A DNA stretch of 64,000 bases from Exiguobacterium sp. J17977. GTDB lineage: Bacteria > Bacillota > Bacilli > Exiguobacteriales > Exiguobacteriaceae. Under the pieces are notes generated by a model. The model worked only from the letters and a program-made list of their open reading frames with translations. It was not told the DNA's origin and made no database searches. The stretch covers positions 186,001 through 250,000 of the forward strand of contig NZ_JAEQBB010000004.1 of the NCBI RefSeq assembly GCF_018616375.1, in the 5' to 3' direction. The position numbers were made by a program, and so were the translations under genes. Below are positions 51,649 to 62,638 of this stretch, piece by piece. Within the stretch, counting starts at the first letter, position 1, and every line of letters starts with the position of its first letter.

Positions 51649-52278
51649 TCAGAACGACTCATCGTTAGCGAGCGCAATCAATACTTTCGTCATGTTCGTC
51701 TTCGTCATGCGACCGAGCACGATCAGCTTGCCATCCTTCTCTTCGACGACCGGCATGGCATCGATTTGCTTCTCAATCAACTTCATTCCGGCCCGAATCA
51801 ACGTCTCACCCTTCTCACATACCGTGATGTTCGGCATCCGGGTCATGATGACGTTGACCGGCAATTGGTCGAGATCTTGATTGCCGATGGCAGCCCGAAG
51901 CAAATCTTTACGCGATAGGACGCCGACGAGCTCATTGTCTTTCCCGACGACGAACAGCGAGCCGACATCTTCTAAGAACAATGTCACGACAGCGTCATAC
52001 ACTGTCATCTCGTTACTGACGACTTTCGCAGACGACATGAAGTCGCCGACCGTCAGCGAGTCGAGTTTTTCCCGAAGCAAGGATGAGTTTCGTTTGCCGA
52101 CGAACGTGTAGCCGACACGCGGTCGGGCTTCTAGAATTCCAGTCATCGTCAAGATCGCAAGGTCTGGTCGGAGCGTGGCCCGGGTGAGCGATAACTCTTG
52201 GGCAATCTGCTCTCCCGTGATCGGTCCGTTGACCCTTACGATTTCAACGATTTTCTGTTGGCGTTCATTCAGCTGCAT
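51649..52278 (-). CDS. ccpN: CcpN-type repressor with CBS domains
   Basis: A 209-residue regulator: a winged helix-turn-helix (ERQQKIVEIVRVNGPITGEQ and LSLTRATLRPDLAIL) followed by two CBS domains with VGVLSRKDLLRAAIG and VVEEKDGKLIVLGRMTKT. CcpN represses gluconeogenic genes (gapB, pckA) on glycolytic carbon, sensing ATP/ADP through the CBS pair. The ATG at 52278 follows GAGGGGG. It lies between glyS and ppsR, 21 bases after glyS. Confidence 0.92.
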   Translation of the reverse strand: MQLNERQQKIVEIVRVNGPITGEQIAQELSLTRATLRPDLAILTMTGILEARPRVGYTFVGKRNSSLLREKLDSLTVGDFMSSAKVVSNEMTVYDAVVTLFLEDVGSLFVVGKDNELVGVLSRKDLLRAAIGNQDLDQLPVNVIMTRMPNITVCEKGETLIRAGMKLIEKQIDAMPVVEEKDGKLIVLGRMTKTNMTKVLIALANDESF

Positions 52279-52299
52279 AGCCAACCCCCTCAAGTTTGG

Positions 52300-54354
52300 T
52301 CAGAGTACGAGCGCGCTAAAATCGGCGACATGCTCGATCGTCGCAGCGAGTCGCTTCATCTCGCGCAGACGGTTCTCACGAATCGCCTCGACATCGCTCA
52401 TGACCATTGTATTTTCAAAATAAGCGCTAATCGGATGTTCTAGGGCGCGCAATGATGCGATTGCTTGATGATAGTCGCCCGCCTCGACCGCGCGTTCCGT
52501 CTCCGGCAACGTCGTCTCGATGGCAGCGTGGAGTTCTTTCTCCTCCGTATTTTCAAACAATGACGGATCAACGGCCCCGGCCTCGCCTTTCTTGGCGATG
52601 TTGACGACGCGTGTCAATTGTTCGATGAGCGTTTTCGCCTCGCTCGTTAGCATGGCTTGAACCGCATCCGCTCTCGCATCGAGTCGGTCGATCGCAAGGC
52701 CGGTCGTCAAGACGGCATCAATGACGTCATAACGGACTTGTCGCTCTTGCAGACGATACTTCAAGCGAAGCATGAAGAAGTCCTCGAGTTGCGCCTTGAC
52801 TTGTTCTTTATCGGCATCGTAAAGTCCTGCCTGAAGTTGCGAATCGACAACTTGTGACAGTAACTTGTCGAGTGGCAAGGCAATCTTCCAATCTGCCAAA
52901 ATCTGAACGACCCCTTGGGCTTGGCGACGGAGCGCGAACGGATCTTGTGAACCGCTCGGGATCATGCCGATTCCGAAGAAAGCGGCAATCGAATCCAGTT
53001 TATCGGCGAGTGCGAGGACGGCACCCGTCGGCGTCGCCGGCGAGGCGTCGCCAGCAAAGCGCGGCATGTAATGCTCACGGATTGCCGCGGCCACTTCCTT
53101 GTCTTCACCTTGTTGGAGCGCATACTTCTCTCCCATCACCCCTTGAAGTTCTGTGAACTCGTATACCATTTGGCTGACGAGGTCGAACTTATGGATGGCA
53201 CCGGCACGTGCCACGTTGGCTGCATCCGCCTTGAACAATGGTGCGAGCGTTCCCGCGAGCTGTTCGACGCGACGGACCTTGTCTCCTGTCGTGCCCAATT
53301 TCTCATGGAAGACGATGCGATCGAGACGGACGAGTTGCTCGTCAATCTTCGTCTTTTGGTCTTCCTCATAGAAGAAGACGGCATCTGCCAAACGGGCCCG
53401 GATGACCTTCTCGTTCCCCTTAGCGACGTTTTGAAGGTGTTCGGCGTTCCCGTTCCGGACGGTCACGAAATAGTTTTGAAGCGTTTTACCGATATAGACC
53501 GGGAAATAGCGCTGATGTTCTTTCATCGTCGTAATCAAGACTTCTTCCGGAAGTTCGAGATAACGGGCCTCGAATTCACCAAATAGCGCAGTCGGCCATT
53601 CGACGAGGTTCGTCACTTCTTCGAGCAACGAGGCGTCGAGCGGGACGGTCCAGCCCTGTTCAGAAGCCAACTCCTCGATTTGGCGCTCGATGCGCCCTTT
53701 CCGGTCCTCATACGAGGCGACGACGAACTCGCGTTCAAGCGTCTCGGCGTAGGCGGCCGGTTCTGTGATGACGACGTCACCCTTACTCAAGAAACGGTGA
53801 CCACGTGTCACGTTCCCCGTCTTCACGCCTTCGATTTCGAAATCGATTTGTTCGGCACCGAATAAGGCGACGAGCCAACGAATCGGACGCATATAGCGCA
53901 GGCTGCTCGTGCCCCACTTCATGTTTTTCGGGAACGTCATGCCACGGACGACGTCCTCTAGTGCCGGGAGCAACGTGCTCGTCGGTTGACCTGATTCATG
54001 ACGGTCGGCGAAGACGTACTCGACACCTTTCTCTTCGGCGAAGTACAAGTCGTCGACCGAGAGGCCGCGGCCACGGGCAAAGCCGGCAGCTGCCTTCGAC
54101 CAGTTTCCTTCAGCGTCTTGGGCGATTTTTTTCGCCGGTCCGCGAAGCGTCTCCGTCAAGTCTTGTTGCTTCTCTTCCACGTCCTTGACGAGAACGGCAA
54201 GGCGACGCGGTGTCGAATAAACAGTGATTGCACCGAATTGGACACGGGCTTCCGTCAAGAAGTTCGCGACGCGTTCCGCCAATTGTTTCTCTGAACGGAG
54301 GACGTATTGGGCTGGTAATTCTTCAAGTCCGATTTCTAATAAAAGATCACGCAT
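52300..54354 (-). CDS. glyS: Glycyl-tRNA synthetase beta subunit
   Basis: A 684-residue beta subunit of the alpha2beta2 bacterial glycyl-tRNA synthetase, which holds the tRNA-binding domains. It begins [18 protein letters not shown], the family N-terminus, and contains the HD-like core and a C-terminal anticodon-binding domain. The start at 54354 is preferred because AGGTG precedes it. It overlaps glyQ by 8 bases, so the two subunits are made in step. Confidence 0.95.
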   Translation of the reverse strand: MRDLLLEIGLEELPAQYVLRSEKQLAERVANFLTEARVQFGAITVYSTPRRLAVLVKDVEEKQQDLTETLRGPAKKIAQDAEGNWSKAAAGFARGRGLSVDDLYFAEEKGVEYVFADRHESGQPTSTLLPALEDVVRGMTFPKNMKWGTSSLRYMRPIRWLVALFGAEQIDFEIEGVKTGNVTRGHRFLSKGDVVITEPAAYAETLEREFVVASYEDRKGRIERQIEELASEQGWTVPLDASLLEEVTNLVEWPTALFGEFEARYLELPEEVLITTMKEHQRYFPVYIGKTLQNYFVTVRNGNAEHLQNVAKGNEKVIRARLADAVFFYEEDQKTKIDEQLVRLDRIVFHEKLGTTGDKVRRVEQLAGTLAPLFKADAANVARAGAIHKFDLVSQMVYEFTELQGVMGEKYALQQGEDKEVAAAIREHYMPRFAGDASPATPTGAVLALADKLDSIAAFFGIGMIPSGSQDPFALRRQAQGVVQILADWKIALPLDKLLSQVVDSQLQAGLYDADKEQVKAQLEDFFMLRLKYRLQERQVRYDVIDAVLTTGLAIDRLDARADAVQAMLTSEAKTLIEQLTRVVNIAKKGEAGAVDPSLFENTEEKELHAAIETTLPETERAVEAGDYHQAIASLRALEHPISAYFENTMVMSDVEAIRENRLREMKRLAATIEHVADFSALVL

Positions 54355-55249
54355 CAAGGGCACCTGCTTTCTGTTGGTTCAAAAGTGGGAAACCGAGGCG
54401 TTCCCGCTCTTCAATAAATTTGGCAGCACATGCACGGGACATGTTACGGACGCGTTGAATGAAACCGGTCCGTTCTGTCACCGAGATGGCGCCTTTCGCA
54501 TCGAGAAGGTTGAACGTATGCGAACACTTAAGGATATAGTCATAAGCCGGGAAGACGAGGTTTTCGTCCAAGGCACGCTTCGCTTCTTTTTCATACGTGT
54601 CGAACAACGTGAACAACATGTCGACGTCCGAGAGCTCGAACGTATATTTTGAATGTTCGAATTCCGGCTGATAGAAGATATCGCCATACTTGAATCCGTC
54701 TGTCCAGACGAGATCAAATACGCTCTCGACTTCTTGGATGTATGACGCGAGACGTTCGAGACCGTACGTGATCTCGACGGCAATCGGGTCACACTCGATT
54801 CCACCGACTTGTTGGAAATACGTGAACTGTGTGATTTCCATTCCGTTCAACCAGACTTCCCAACCGAGTCCGGCCGCACCGAACGTCGGGTTTTCCCAGT
54901 TGTCTTCGACGAAACGGATGTCGTGCTCGAGCGGGTTGATGCCAATCAACTCTAAGCTCTCTAGGTAAAGCTCTTGGATGTTGCTTGGTGACGGCTTCAT
55001 GATGACTTGGAATTGGTGATGCTGATACAGGCGGTTCGGGTTTTCTCCGTACCGGCCATCTGCCGGACGACGTGATGGCTCTGTGTAGCAAACGTTCCAT
55101 GGCTCGGGTCCGAGACTCCGTAGGAACGTCATCGGGTTCATCGTGCCGGCCCCTTTCTCAACGTCATACGCTTGCATCGTCAAACAGCCTTTCGACGCCC
55201 AGAAGTTTTGCAACGTCAAAATAATTTCTTGCACGGTCATGTGCTTCAT
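54347..55249 (-). CDS. glyQ: Glycyl-tRNA synthetase alpha subunit
   Basis: A 300-residue alpha subunit carrying the class II catalytic core: [14 protein letters not shown], the GTMNP and [16 protein letters not shown] motif 2 region, and [10 protein letters not shown] of motif 3. It activates glycine. The ATG at 55249 follows GGAGGTG; the upstream in-frame stretch is the T-box leader. Preceded by a glycine T-box riboswitch. Confidence 0.95.
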   Translation of the reverse strand: MKHMTVQEIILTLQNFWASKGCLTMQAYDVEKGAGTMNPMTFLRSLGPEPWNVCYTEPSRRPADGRYGENPNRLYQHHQFQVIMKPSPSNIQELYLESLELIGINPLEHDIRFVEDNWENPTFGAAGLGWEVWLNGMEITQFTYFQQVGGIECDPIAVEITYGLERLASYIQEVESVFDLVWTDGFKYGDIFYQPEFEHSKYTFELSDVDMLFTLFDTYEKEAKRALDENLVFPAYDYILKCSHTFNLLDAKGAISVTERTGFIQRVRNMSRACAAKFIEERERLGFPLLNQQKAGALDA

Positions 55250-55279
55250 ATGTGACACCTCCAAAAGTATTGAAACGAC

Positions 55280-55500
55280 AAAAAACGCCCCTATGTGCCA
55301 TGCACATAGGGACGGGATTACCCGCGGTTCCACCCTACTTGCCTCGAGACGAGGCCACTCTTTGGATTGTGGGCGCTCTGGAATTGCCATTCACTTCAAC
55401 CTGGCGTTCGGCTTCCACCTTCCCGAACTCGCTGCACCCACGGTATAAAAGCTACTTGTTTTCCTTCATTGCGCACGCTATTTCATTTGTCTAATCGTAG
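55280..55500 (-). ncRNA. T-box riboswitch (glycine) upstream of glyQS
   Basis: On the minus strand the T-box core AGGGTGGAACCGCG (55323-55336) precedes a terminator stem, CGTCCCTATGTGC with GCACATAGGGGCG (55286-55314), followed by six T. The terminator and antiterminator are mutually exclusive in this RNA class, so uncharged tRNA-Gly should allow readthrough. An earlier long imperfect stem-loop is the Stem I region. A GGC glycine triplet (55386-55388) is a candidate specifier, but I cannot fix the Stem I fold by eye. Confidence 0.9.
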
Positions 55501-55503
55501 ATT

Positions 55504-55532
55504 ATGGTATCGAATCTTGTCGAAAAAGTCAA
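55504..55532 (-). promoter_or_regulatory. glyQS promoter
   Basis: -35 TTGACT (55527-55532) and -10 TACCAT (55504-55509) are 17 bases apart on the minus strand. The -35 overlaps the end of recO, so the glyQS transcript starts just after that gene and enters the T-box. Confidence 0.7.
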
Positions 55533-56278
55533 TCATCGTTCAAGTACAATCGCTGCATTTGGTCGAGGACCCGCTTCGTCTTCAGCCGCAAACCGCTATA
55601 AGAGTCCATATACGCATCAAACAGCTGTCTGAGCAGAATCCGAGTCTCTTTCGTGAGCGGGACGTTACTAAATTCGGAAAGCTCGTGCCGGCTCATCAAA
55701 TAGAGTAGCTTCGCTAGCCGCTCGCTCATGCGAATCGCCCCTTCTTCTTGGTGCCGGGCGCAAAGAAAACCGCCGGCCGTCACCGAGAAGTACATCGGGT
55801 CGGTCACATCGTTGCAACGGATACAACCGGTCAAGACGGGTGCAACCCCGAGCAGGTGCAAAATGCGCAGTTCGAAGTGATGCGTGATCACTTCGGGGTC
55901 CATGCCTGCGTTGAGTGCCTGCAAGGCGTCGTTCAAGATGCGATAGAGCGGGCGGTTCGGGACGCGGTCCTCCACCGTCCGGTCGACGAGTTCGAGCCAG
56001 TACATGGCGTATGCCATCCGCTCGACGTCTTTTCGAATTTCCGGATAAGACGTGATCACATCCGACGATTTCAATTGGCCGAGGCCGCGACTTGCCGGAA
56101 AGATATACACTGCCTCGACGAACGGCTGACTCGACGAATGCAGGCGGCTGCCCGGCTTTTTCGCCCCTCGTGCCATGACGGCGACTTTTCCAAGTTCTTC
56201 GGTGAACAAGGTGACGACTTTGTTCGACTCTCCGTAATTGACGGTCCGAATGACGATTCCCGTGACCTTTTGCAACAT
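55529..56278 (-). CDS. recO: DNA repair protein RecO
   Basis: A 249-residue RecO: an N-terminal OB fold (VTGIVIRTVNYGESNKVVTL and ARGAKKPGSRL) and a C-terminal helical domain with a zinc-finger-like CIRCN and CARHQEE. It helps RecR load RecA on SSB-coated single strands. It starts 3 bases after era; the small yqzL gene found here in B. subtilis is absent. Confidence 0.93.
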   Translation of the reverse strand: MLQKVTGIVIRTVNYGESNKVVTLFTEELGKVAVMARGAKKPGSRLHSSSQPFVEAVYIFPASRGLGQLKSSDVITSYPEIRKDVERMAYAMYWLELVDRTVEDRVPNRPLYRILNDALQALNAGMDPEVITHHFELRILHLLGVAPVLTGCIRCNDVTDPMYFSVTAGGFLCARHQEEGAIRMSERLAKLLYLMSRHELSEFSNVPLTKETRILLRQLFDAYMDSYSGLRLKTKRVLDQMQRLYLNDD

Positions 56279-56281
56279 CGC

Positions 56282-57190
56282 TTAATACTCGTCGTCGCGG
56301 AAACCGAGGTCGCGGAGTTGGCCCATCTTGTTACGCCAATCTTTTTGCACTTTCACCCATAGGTTCAAATACACTTTCGTCCCGAGGAGCGCCTCGATGT
56401 CATGGCGCGCCTCTGTCCCGATTTCGCGGAGCATCGCACCTTTTTTGCCGATGACGATTCCTTTTTGAGAATCGCGCTCGACCATGATGACGGCCTCGAC
56501 ATCAATCATTTCCGAGTTTTCCCGTTTTTTGATTGACTCGATGGCGACCGCGATGGAATGCGGCACTTCATCACGCGTCTTATGGAGCACTTTCTCGCGA
56601 ATCAATTCAGAGATGATGAATCGTTCCGGATGGTCGGTCACTTGGTCGGCCGGGTAATACATCGGTCCTTCCGGAAGCAACTTTTTAATCTCTTTGAGGA
56701 GCGGTTCGACGTTGTTGCCTTGAAGCGCCGAAATCGGGACGTACGCCGCGAAATCGAGTTGGTTCGTATACTGCTCGATGACGGCCGGAATCTCGTCCGG
56801 ATGAATCAAGTCGATTTTGTTCATGACGAGAATGATTGGCGTGTCGAGCCCTTTCAACTTCTCGATGATGAACTCATCGCCGGCGCCGCGCGGTTCTGTG
56901 ACGTTGACCATGAAGAGGATGGCGTCGACTTCACGGAGTGCGTTCGTCGCGACTTTCATCATGAAATCGCCGAGACGGTGTTTCGGCTTATGAATCCCTG
57001 GTGTGTCGATAAAGATGATTTGCGAATCATCCGCCGTATACACACCTTGGACCTTATTGCGCGTCGTCTGCGGCTTGTCTGACATGATGGCAATCTTTTG
57101 TCCGATGACCCGATTCAAGAACGTCGATTTTCCGACGTTCGGACGTCCGATGATGGACACAAACCCTGATTTAAAATCTTCTTGATACAT
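56282..57190 (-). CDS. era: GTPase Era
   Basis: A 302-residue Era GTPase that binds the 3' end of 16S rRNA during 30S assembly. G1 is [10 protein letters not shown]2 TTRNK, G3 DTPGIHKP, G4 NKIDL, and a C-terminal KH domain has [12 protein letters not shown]. The ATG at 57190 follows AGGTG; longer in-frame starts run into dgkA. In the dgkA-era-recO order. Confidence 0.96.
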   Translation of the reverse strand: MYQEDFKSGFVSIIGRPNVGKSTFLNRVIGQKIAIMSDKPQTTRNKVQGVYTADDSQIIFIDTPGIHKPKHRLGDFMMKVATNALREVDAILFMVNVTEPRGAGDEFIIEKLKGLDTPIILVMNKIDLIHPDEIPAVIEQYTNQLDFAAYVPISALQGNNVEPLLKEIKKLLPEGPMYYPADQVTDHPERFIISELIREKVLHKTRDEVPHSIAVAIESIKKRENSEMIDVEAVIMVERDSQKGIVIGKKGAMLREIGTEARHDIEALLGTKVYLNLWVKVQKDWRNKMGQLRDLGFRDDEY

Positions 57191-57225
57191 AGTGCACCTG
57201 CTTTCTAAATTTCCAATACGTTCAA

Positions 57226-57576
57226 TCATATAACGAATTTGTCGATGATATAAGGGCCAAAAATGAATAGTGCCGTGACGGCGGCGCCGACGGCTGCAAC
57301 GAGGACCGACCCGGCCGCGACGTCTTTCGCTTGTTTTGCGAGCGGTTGGATGTCTGTCGTGACGAGGTCGACCGTGCGTTCGACCGCCGTGTTCATCAGC
57401 TCGAGTGCGATGACGAGCACGACCCAGCCGAACAGAATCAAGTTCTCGAGTTTCGTCGTCGGGAGCCACCAGGCAAACACGACGACGAGCAGACTCGATC
57501 CGAGGTGAATCAGCATGTTGCGTTCGGTCCGCACGGCGTGCACGATGCCGTGCACGGCGAACCAGAACGGTTTCAC
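57226..57576 (-). CDS. dgkA: Undecaprenol/diacylglycerol kinase DgkA
   Basis: A 116-residue membrane kinase with three hydrophobic helices and the family motif [15 protein letters not shown] with its catalytic Glu and Asp. Gram-positive members phosphorylate undecaprenol for cell-wall lipid recycling. The start is a GTG at 57576 that overlaps the ybeY stop codon by 4 bases (GTGA), with GAGG upstream. The cdd gene found next in B. subtilis is missing. Confidence 0.9.
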   Translation of the reverse strand: MKPFWFAVHGIVHAVRTERNMLIHLGSSLLVVVFAWWLPTTKLENLILFGWVVLVIALELMNTAVERTVDLVTTDIQPLAKQAKDVAAGSVLVAAVGAAVTALFIFGPYIIDKFVI

Positions 57577-58049
57577 ACTTCGCCTCGTTTCAGCTCGAAG
57601 TGAGCGAGCACTTGTTCTTGGCGGGCCGTCATCTCCGCTTCTTCCTCGGGCGTCATATGGTCGTAGCCGAGCAAGTGGAGGAATCCGTGAATCGCCAAGA
57701 AACCGAGTTCCCGTTCGAACGAGTGGCCATAATCGGCCGCCTGTTCCCGACAACGTTCGACCGAGATGAGCAGATCCCCGAGAAGACGGGGCTCATCTTC
57801 ATCGAGCGTGAAGTCCATCTCGTCCTCACCCATCTCATCGAAGGCGAAACTGATGACGTCTGTCGCCGCATCTTTCCCGCGCCATTCCCGGTTGATGGCT
57901 TGAATCTCATCGTTCGTCAAGAACGTGACCGATAGTTCACTCGGTTCTTCGACGTCTTCTTCCATCGCCGCATGGACCAAAATGGATTCAACGAGTTCGA
58001 TTTGAGCATCCGACAATAAGCCGTGCTCATCGTTCGAAATGATTTGCAT
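57573..58049 (-). CDS. ybeY: Endoribonuclease YbeY
   Basis: A 158-residue metal-dependent RNase of the UPF0054 family used in rRNA maturation. The zinc motif [11 protein letters not shown] is intact, and [10 protein letters not shown] and LLGDLLIS are conserved. It overlaps pgpH by 23 bases and dgkA by 4, so it is tightly coupled. Confidence 0.94.
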   Translation of the reverse strand: MQIISNDEHGLLSDAQIELVESILVHAAMEEDVEEPSELSVTFLTNDEIQAINREWRGKDAATDVISFAFDEMGEDEMDFTLDEDEPRLLGDLLISVERCREQAADYGHSFERELGFLAIHGFLHLLGYDHMTPEEEAEMTARQEQVLAHFELKRGEV

Positions 58050-60108
58050 GTAAGTCTCCTTCTTTCTTCAGTTCTGGATACTCGATTCGTTCATGGAACA
58101 GGCCGGTGAGCGTCTCACACGCGCTTTCCCCGACGCGCCATACTTCTTTCGTCGTCAAATCGCAGTCTTCGAATTGTCCATCTTGTAGTTTATCACGAAT
58201 GATCGAACTGACGAGCTGGCGAATCCGTTCTGGCGTCGGTTGCTTCTGCGACCGGACCGCCGCTTCGATCGAATCGACGATCATGACGACCGCCGCCTCG
58301 CGTGTCTGCGGCTTCGGTCCAGGATAGCGGAATCGCGATTCATTGACGTCACGTGTTTCTTTCGCTTTCACGTAAAAGAACTTCAAGAGCGATGTGCCGT
58401 GATGTTGCTCGGCGATATCGATAATCTCTTTTGGCAACTTATAACGACTCAACAGATCGGCCCCGTCATACGGATGGGCCATGATGATGTCGGCCGATTC
58501 TTCCGGTGTGAGCCGGTCATGCGGGTTGACGCCGTTCTGCTGATTCTCGATGAAATGGAGCGGACGCTCAGTCTTGCCAAGGTCGTGATAATAACTGGCG
58601 ACCCTGGCGAGCAATCCATCGGCGCCGATCGCCTCGCAAGCCGATTCGGCCAAGTTGGCGACCATCATACTGTGATGATATGTCCCTGGCGCCTCCATCA
58701 GCAACTTGCGCAACAGTGGATGTGTCGGGCTCATCAGCTCGATGAGGCGACCCGACGACAGGACACCGAACCACGGTTCGAGGAACGGCAAGAAACCGAA
58801 CGTGAGTACGATGGACAACAGCGCGCTCGTAATGGCGAAGCCGGATAAGTAGGCGACCATCTCCCACGTCACTTGCGTGTTGCGCAAGAACAAGAGCGCG
58901 AGCACCATGATGATATTGATGATGCCGAGCAATACGCCGGACAAGAATAGCCGTTTGCGCTGAATCTTCGGTTCGACGAGGAAGACGGCCAAGAAACTTC
59001 CGGTCGCGAAATAGACGACCGTCATGAAGCTCGTGTTTTGCCCAAAACTCGCCACAATCGACCCGGCAATCATCGTAATCAAAGCCGAGGCGAGCGCGAC
59101 CCGTTCATCGACGAGGATTCGCAACAAGAGGACGACGAACGCCGTCGGTGCGAGCACGTACGCATACGTCGTGAACTCGATGCCGATATACCCGACACCA
59201 AAGAAGATGCCGAGCTGTAACAACAACAATCCATAGACGGTAATCAAGATTTTAGGACGGAGTAACAGTTGTTGGATTTTTGACCGAATCAACATGAACA
59301 GAAATCCGATCGTCAACAGTCCGCTCAGTAAGTAAGCCCCGAACAGCGGTGCGAGCGAACGATTCGGATCGATGGCCCCTGTCAATTCGAGCTTGCGGTA
59401 GATTTCGCGCGTCACGACCTCGCCTTGGTTGACGAGCAACTGGCCTTCCTGAATGATGACCGGTTCGACCGCATCAACTGCCTGCTGTTCTCTCTCGCGC
59501 GTCGCCTCGGAGTCGAACACGTAGTTCGGGACGATCAATTGATCACTCAGGCTATTGGCGATGGCCCGGAACTCTAGTGAGAGCGGCGATTGGTCGACGA
59601 GCGTCTCGGCCCGGTCTCTCGCTTCTGAGATGGACTGCGAGCTCGTCTCGATACGGTTGCCCATCACTTCTTGGAGCGCGGTCACGGTGACGTCTTCGAC
59701 CGTGCGACGCGTGTTCTCGCTCGCCTCGAGCAGAAGGTTCAGTTCATCGTCACCGAGGAATCCGTTCACTTCGGTCGAGTTCAAACGATTTTTGATGTCC
59801 GACAGTTCGGTGTCCTCTTCCGTCTCTTCGAACGCCGCGAACAGTTGCTCGACTTTGGCAATCTGTTGATCGGCGAACTCGCGCCGCAACGAGAACTGAC
59901 TGCCGACGCTGTTGGTCGCATCTTGCCGCAACCGCTCCGTCGCCGTCCGGTCTTCAATCGTGACCGGCGAGCGGATGTCCTGTTCGGCAATCCCGAGCGG
60001 TTCGACACTAATAATCGATGGGCGCACCGTAAAGTATAGTATCGCGCCTAAAATGAGAAAAAAGAGGACGGAGATTGTCGCGACCGTCCAATGACGTGCT
60101 TGCTGCAT
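58027..60108 (-). CDS. pgpH: Cyclic-di-AMP phosphodiesterase PgpH (7TM-HD)
   Basis: A 693-residue membrane phosphodiesterase. A first membrane helix, an extracellular domain of about 240 residues, seven membrane segments (about 260-450) and a C-terminal HD domain: YHHSMMVANLAESACEA, ASYYHDLGKTERP and the later AEQHHGTSLLKFF. It degrades c-di-AMP and tunes turgor and potassium. First cytoplasmic ligand pattern HHS..HD is complete. Overlaps ybeY. Confidence 0.94.
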   Translation of the reverse strand: MQQARHWTVATISVLFFLILGAILYFTVRPSIISVEPLGIAEQDIRSPVTIEDRTATERLRQDATNSVGSQFSLRREFADQQIAKVEQLFAAFEETEEDTELSDIKNRLNSTEVNGFLGDDELNLLLEASENTRRTVEDVTVTALQEVMGNRIETSSQSISEARDRAETLVDQSPLSLEFRAIANSLSDQLIVPNYVFDSEATREREQQAVDAVEPVIIQEGQLLVNQGEVVTREIYRKLELTGAIDPNRSLAPLFGAYLLSGLLTIGFLFMLIRSKIQQLLLRPKILITVYGLLLLQLGIFFGVGYIGIEFTTYAYVLAPTAFVVLLLRILVDERVALASALITMIAGSIVASFGQNTSFMTVVYFATGSFLAVFLVEPKIQRKRLFLSGVLLGIINIIMVLALLFLRNTQVTWEMVAYLSGFAITSALLSIVLTFGFLPFLEPWFGVLSSGRLIELMSPTHPLLRKLLMEAPGTYHHSMMVANLAESACEAIGADGLLARVASYYHDLGKTERPLHFIENQQNGVNPHDRLTPEESADIIMAHPYDGADLLSRYKLPKEIIDIAEQHHGTSLLKFFYVKAKETRDVNESRFRYPGPKPQTREAAVVMIVDSIEAAVRSQKQPTPERIRQLVSSIIRDKLQDGQFEDCDLTTKEVWRVGESACETLTGLFHERIEYPELKKEGDLHANHFER

Positions 60109-60126
60109 CAGTGCCCCCCCTTTTGG

Positions 60127-61089
60127 TTATGTGAGTTCGGTACTATAGGCGTTAATGATTTTCTTGACGAGCGGATGGCGAACGACGTCGGATGATGTGA
60201 AATGTTCAAAATGAATCCCGTCGACGCCTTCAAGCAGATGTAGCGCTTCTTGCAGTCCTGACGCCTTGCCTTTTGGCAAATCGACTTGCGTCAAATCGCC
60301 GGTGACGACCATTTTCGAGCCGAATCCGAGCCGCGTCAAAAACATCTTCATCTGTTCTTTCGTCGTGTTCTGCGCCTCGTCTAAAATGACGAACGCATCT
60401 TCGAGCGTCCGGCCGCGCATATAGGCGAGCGGTGCGACTTCAATCGTGCCGCGTTCGAGCAACCGGTTCGTCTGTTCGACGCCATAGACGTCAAACAAGG
60501 CGTCGTATAACGGACGTAAGTATGGATCGACTTTCTCTTTCAAATCCCCTGGCAAGAAGCCCAAATTCTCACCCGCCTCGACCGCCGGACGCGTCAAAAT
60601 GATGCGTTTGACTTGCCCTTCTTTCAGCGCACGTGCTGCCAAGACGACGGCCAAGTATGTCTTTCCGGTCCCCGCCGGTCCGATTCCGAACACGAGGTCA
60701 CGCTTTTCGATGGCCCGGACGTATCGGCTCTGCCCGACCGTCTTCGCCCGAATCGGTTTCCCTTTGTTCGTCGTGAAGACGACCCGCTCATAATGCTCGA
60801 GCAATTCGTCGCCTTTACCGACTTTGATGTGTTGAATCACACTGATGGCATCGCTCTCGTTCAAGCGAGCCCCTTTTTTAACGAGTTGTTGCAACGTCTT
60901 GATGACGGCCTTCGTCAATTCGAGCGTATCGGCTGTATCGGCCTGAATGATCAATTCTTCTCCACGAGGAGTGAGTGCGACCGCGAGTTCTGCTTCGATG
61001 GCTTGAAATACTTCGTCCTTCGGTCCGAGGAGCGCCTGCGCTTCGTTCGCATGTTCCATGACGAACGGAATTTTATCAGTCATAATCAA
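60127..61089 (-). CDS. phoH: PhoH-like ATPase
   Basis: A 320-residue PhoH-family P-loop ATPase with [15 protein letters not shown] (Walker A), [11 protein letters not shown], and [11 protein letters not shown] (Walker B). The N-terminal part has a KH-like fold. It is linked to RNA processing and is placed next to ybeY in many genomes. The start may be the TTG at 61089, nine bases after GGGGAGGAG, or an ATG two codons later; the TTG has the better spacing. Confidence 0.93.
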   Translation of the reverse strand: MIMTDKIPFVMEHANEAQALLGPKDEVFQAIEAELAVALTPRGEELIIQADTADTLELTKAVIKTLQQLVKKGARLNESDAISVIQHIKVGKGDELLEHYERVVFTTNKGKPIRAKTVGQSRYVRAIEKRDLVFGIGPAGTGKTYLAVVLAARALKEGQVKRIILTRPAVEAGENLGFLPGDLKEKVDPYLRPLYDALFDVYGVEQTNRLLERGTIEVAPLAYMRGRTLEDAFVILDEAQNTTKEQMKMFLTRLGFGSKMVVTGDLTQVDLPKGKASGLQEALHLLEGVDGIHFEHFTSSDVVRHPLVKKIINAYSTELT

Positions 61090-61180
61090 TGGTTGTTTCT
61101 CCTCCCCATCAGTAGATTGTTCCTTCTTTACTTTAGCACTATCAAGCCGTTCGTGAAAGAAAGACCGCCCATTCTTCCAA

Positions 61181-61210
61181 CAAAAAGAAGCAGTGACACG
61201 GAGTCACTGC
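61181..61210 (-). terminator. Terminator of the nfeD-floA-hypothetical operon
   Basis: A perfect 8-bp stem (GCAGTGAC / GTCACTGC) with a 5-base loop is followed by a T-rich stretch on the minus strand. Confidence 0.85.
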
Positions 61211-61217
61211 CTCAGGT

Positions 61218-61652
61218 TTACCGACGGCGTTTCGACACCGGCGGTTGCAAAATTTCACTCCATACGACCGCTTGTCGAACTTGCTTCATCGACATGCGCG
61301 GCTGTGGCCGTGACTCGGTCACCTCGGTAATCGGTGGAATCTTGACCGACTGTTCGAACTGGGCACTCACGTGCGGCAGTTCTTCACGTCGACGCGGTGC
61401 ATGTCGGTCTGTCGTTTCGGCTGGTGCGGCGACACGGCGACGCAGTTTCTGAGGAGCCGGTTTGTCTTGATTGTTACGCGGCTCGTCGAACGTCGCCTCG
61501 ACTTCTTTCATCATGTCACCGACCGTATCGAGATACCGCTTCAAATCCGTGCTCGGCGGCCGTTCTCCAGTAGATGATGATTTCTCCATCCGCTTCATGA
61601 CCGCCGAGGCGATCCCGAAGGCGGCGAGGAGTAGTACCCATAATCCATCCAT
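61218..61652 (-). CDS. Uncharacterised membrane-anchored basic protein downstream of floA
   Basis: A 144-residue protein with one N-terminal hydrophobic helix (MDGLWVLLLAAFGIASAV) and a basic, Arg/Pro-rich cytoplasmic part containing RRRVAAPAET, RHAPRRREELP and a C-terminal SKRRR. I recognise no family. It occupies the place that in B. subtilis holds yqfB, yqfC and yqfD, the last two being sporulation genes, but shows no similarity to them that I can see. An in-frame GTG at 61661 overlapping the floA stop is an alternative start. Confidence 0.65.
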   Translation of the reverse strand: MDGLWVLLLAAFGIASAVMKRMEKSSSTGERPPSTDLKRYLDTVGDMMKEVEATFDEPRNNQDKPAPQKLRRRVAAPAETTDRHAPRRREELPHVSAQFEQSVKIPPITEVTESRPQPRMSMKQVRQAVVWSEILQPPVSKRRR

Positions 61653-61657
61653 TCCGG

Positions 61658-62638
61658 TCACTCTTTGTCAGATTCGACAGGGTGACCGATGGCTTTGCGC
61701 ATTTCCGTATCGGCTTGGACGTTCAAGTAGTTGACGTAGTCCATGACACCGAGTTTGCCGTGACGCAGGGCATCGGCCATCGCGAGCGGAACTTCCGCCT
61801 CGGCCGCGACGACTTTGGCGCGCATCTCTTCGACCGACGATTTCATCTCTTGCTCACGGGCAATCGCCATCGCGCGGCGTTCTTCCGCTTTCGCTTGCGC
61901 AATTTTCTTATCAGCTTCGGCTTGGTCGGTCTGGAGGACCGCCCCAATGTTTTTACCGATATCAATGTCGGCGATATCGATGGATAGGATCTCAAACGCG
62001 GTCCCTGAATCAAGACCTTTCGTCAATACGGTACGTGAAATCATATCCGGGTTCTCTAAGACGTGTTTATGGTTGTGCTGTGAACCGATCGTCGAGACGA
62101 CCCCTTCACCGACACGGGCGATAATCGTCTCTTCTCCGGCACCCCCGACAAGACGGTCGATGTTGGCACGGACCGTGATGCGGGCTTTCGCCTTCACTTC
62201 AATCCCGTCCATGGCCACACCGGCGATGAACGGCGTTTCGATGACTTTCGGGTTGACGGACATTTGAACCGCCTCTAACACGTTACGGCCGGCAAGGTCG
62301 ATTGCGGCGGCACGTTCAAACGATAATTCGATATCGGCACGGTGGGCCGCAATCAAGGCGTTGACGACACGGTCGACGTTACCGCCGGCCAAGAAGTGAC
62401 TCTCGAGCTGGTTCGTGTTCAAGCCGATGCCGGCTTTAACCGCTTTGATGAGCGGGTTGACGATTTTCGACGGGACGACGCGACGGAGTCGCATCCCGAT
62501 CAATGTGAAGATCGAGACGTGGACGCCAGCGGCGAACGAGCTGATCCACAGCCCGACCGGTACGAACGTGAAGAATACGGCGAGCGCAATCAATCCTCCA
62601 CCTGAGATGAGTAACGTGGTCAATAGTTCTGGTGTCAT
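61658..62638 (-). CDS. floA: Flotillin-like protein FloA
   Basis: A 326-residue FloA (YqfA). Two hydrophobic segments at the N-terminus act as a membrane hairpin, followed by a PHB/SPFH domain and a coiled-coil region rich in Ala/Glu ([19 protein letters not shown]). Flotillins organise functional membrane microdomains and protect secretion and cell-wall synthesis under membrane stress. It overlaps nfeD by 4 bases, and the pair has a SigW-type promoter. Confidence 0.95.
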   Translation of the reverse strand: MTPELLTTLLISGGGLIALAVFFTFVPVGLWISSFAAGVHVSIFTLIGMRLRRVVPSKIVNPLIKAVKAGIGLNTNQLESHFLAGGNVDRVVNALIAAHRADIELSFERAAAIDLAGRNVLEAVQMSVNPKVIETPFIAGVAMDGIEVKAKARITVRANIDRLVGGAGEETIIARVGEGVVSTIGSQHNHKHVLENPDMISRTVLTKGLDSGTAFEILSIDIADIDIGKNIGAVLQTDQAEADKKIAQAKAEERRAMAIAREQEMKSSVEEMRAKVVAAEAEVPLAMADALRHGKLGVMDYVNYLNVQADTEMRKAIGHPVESDKE

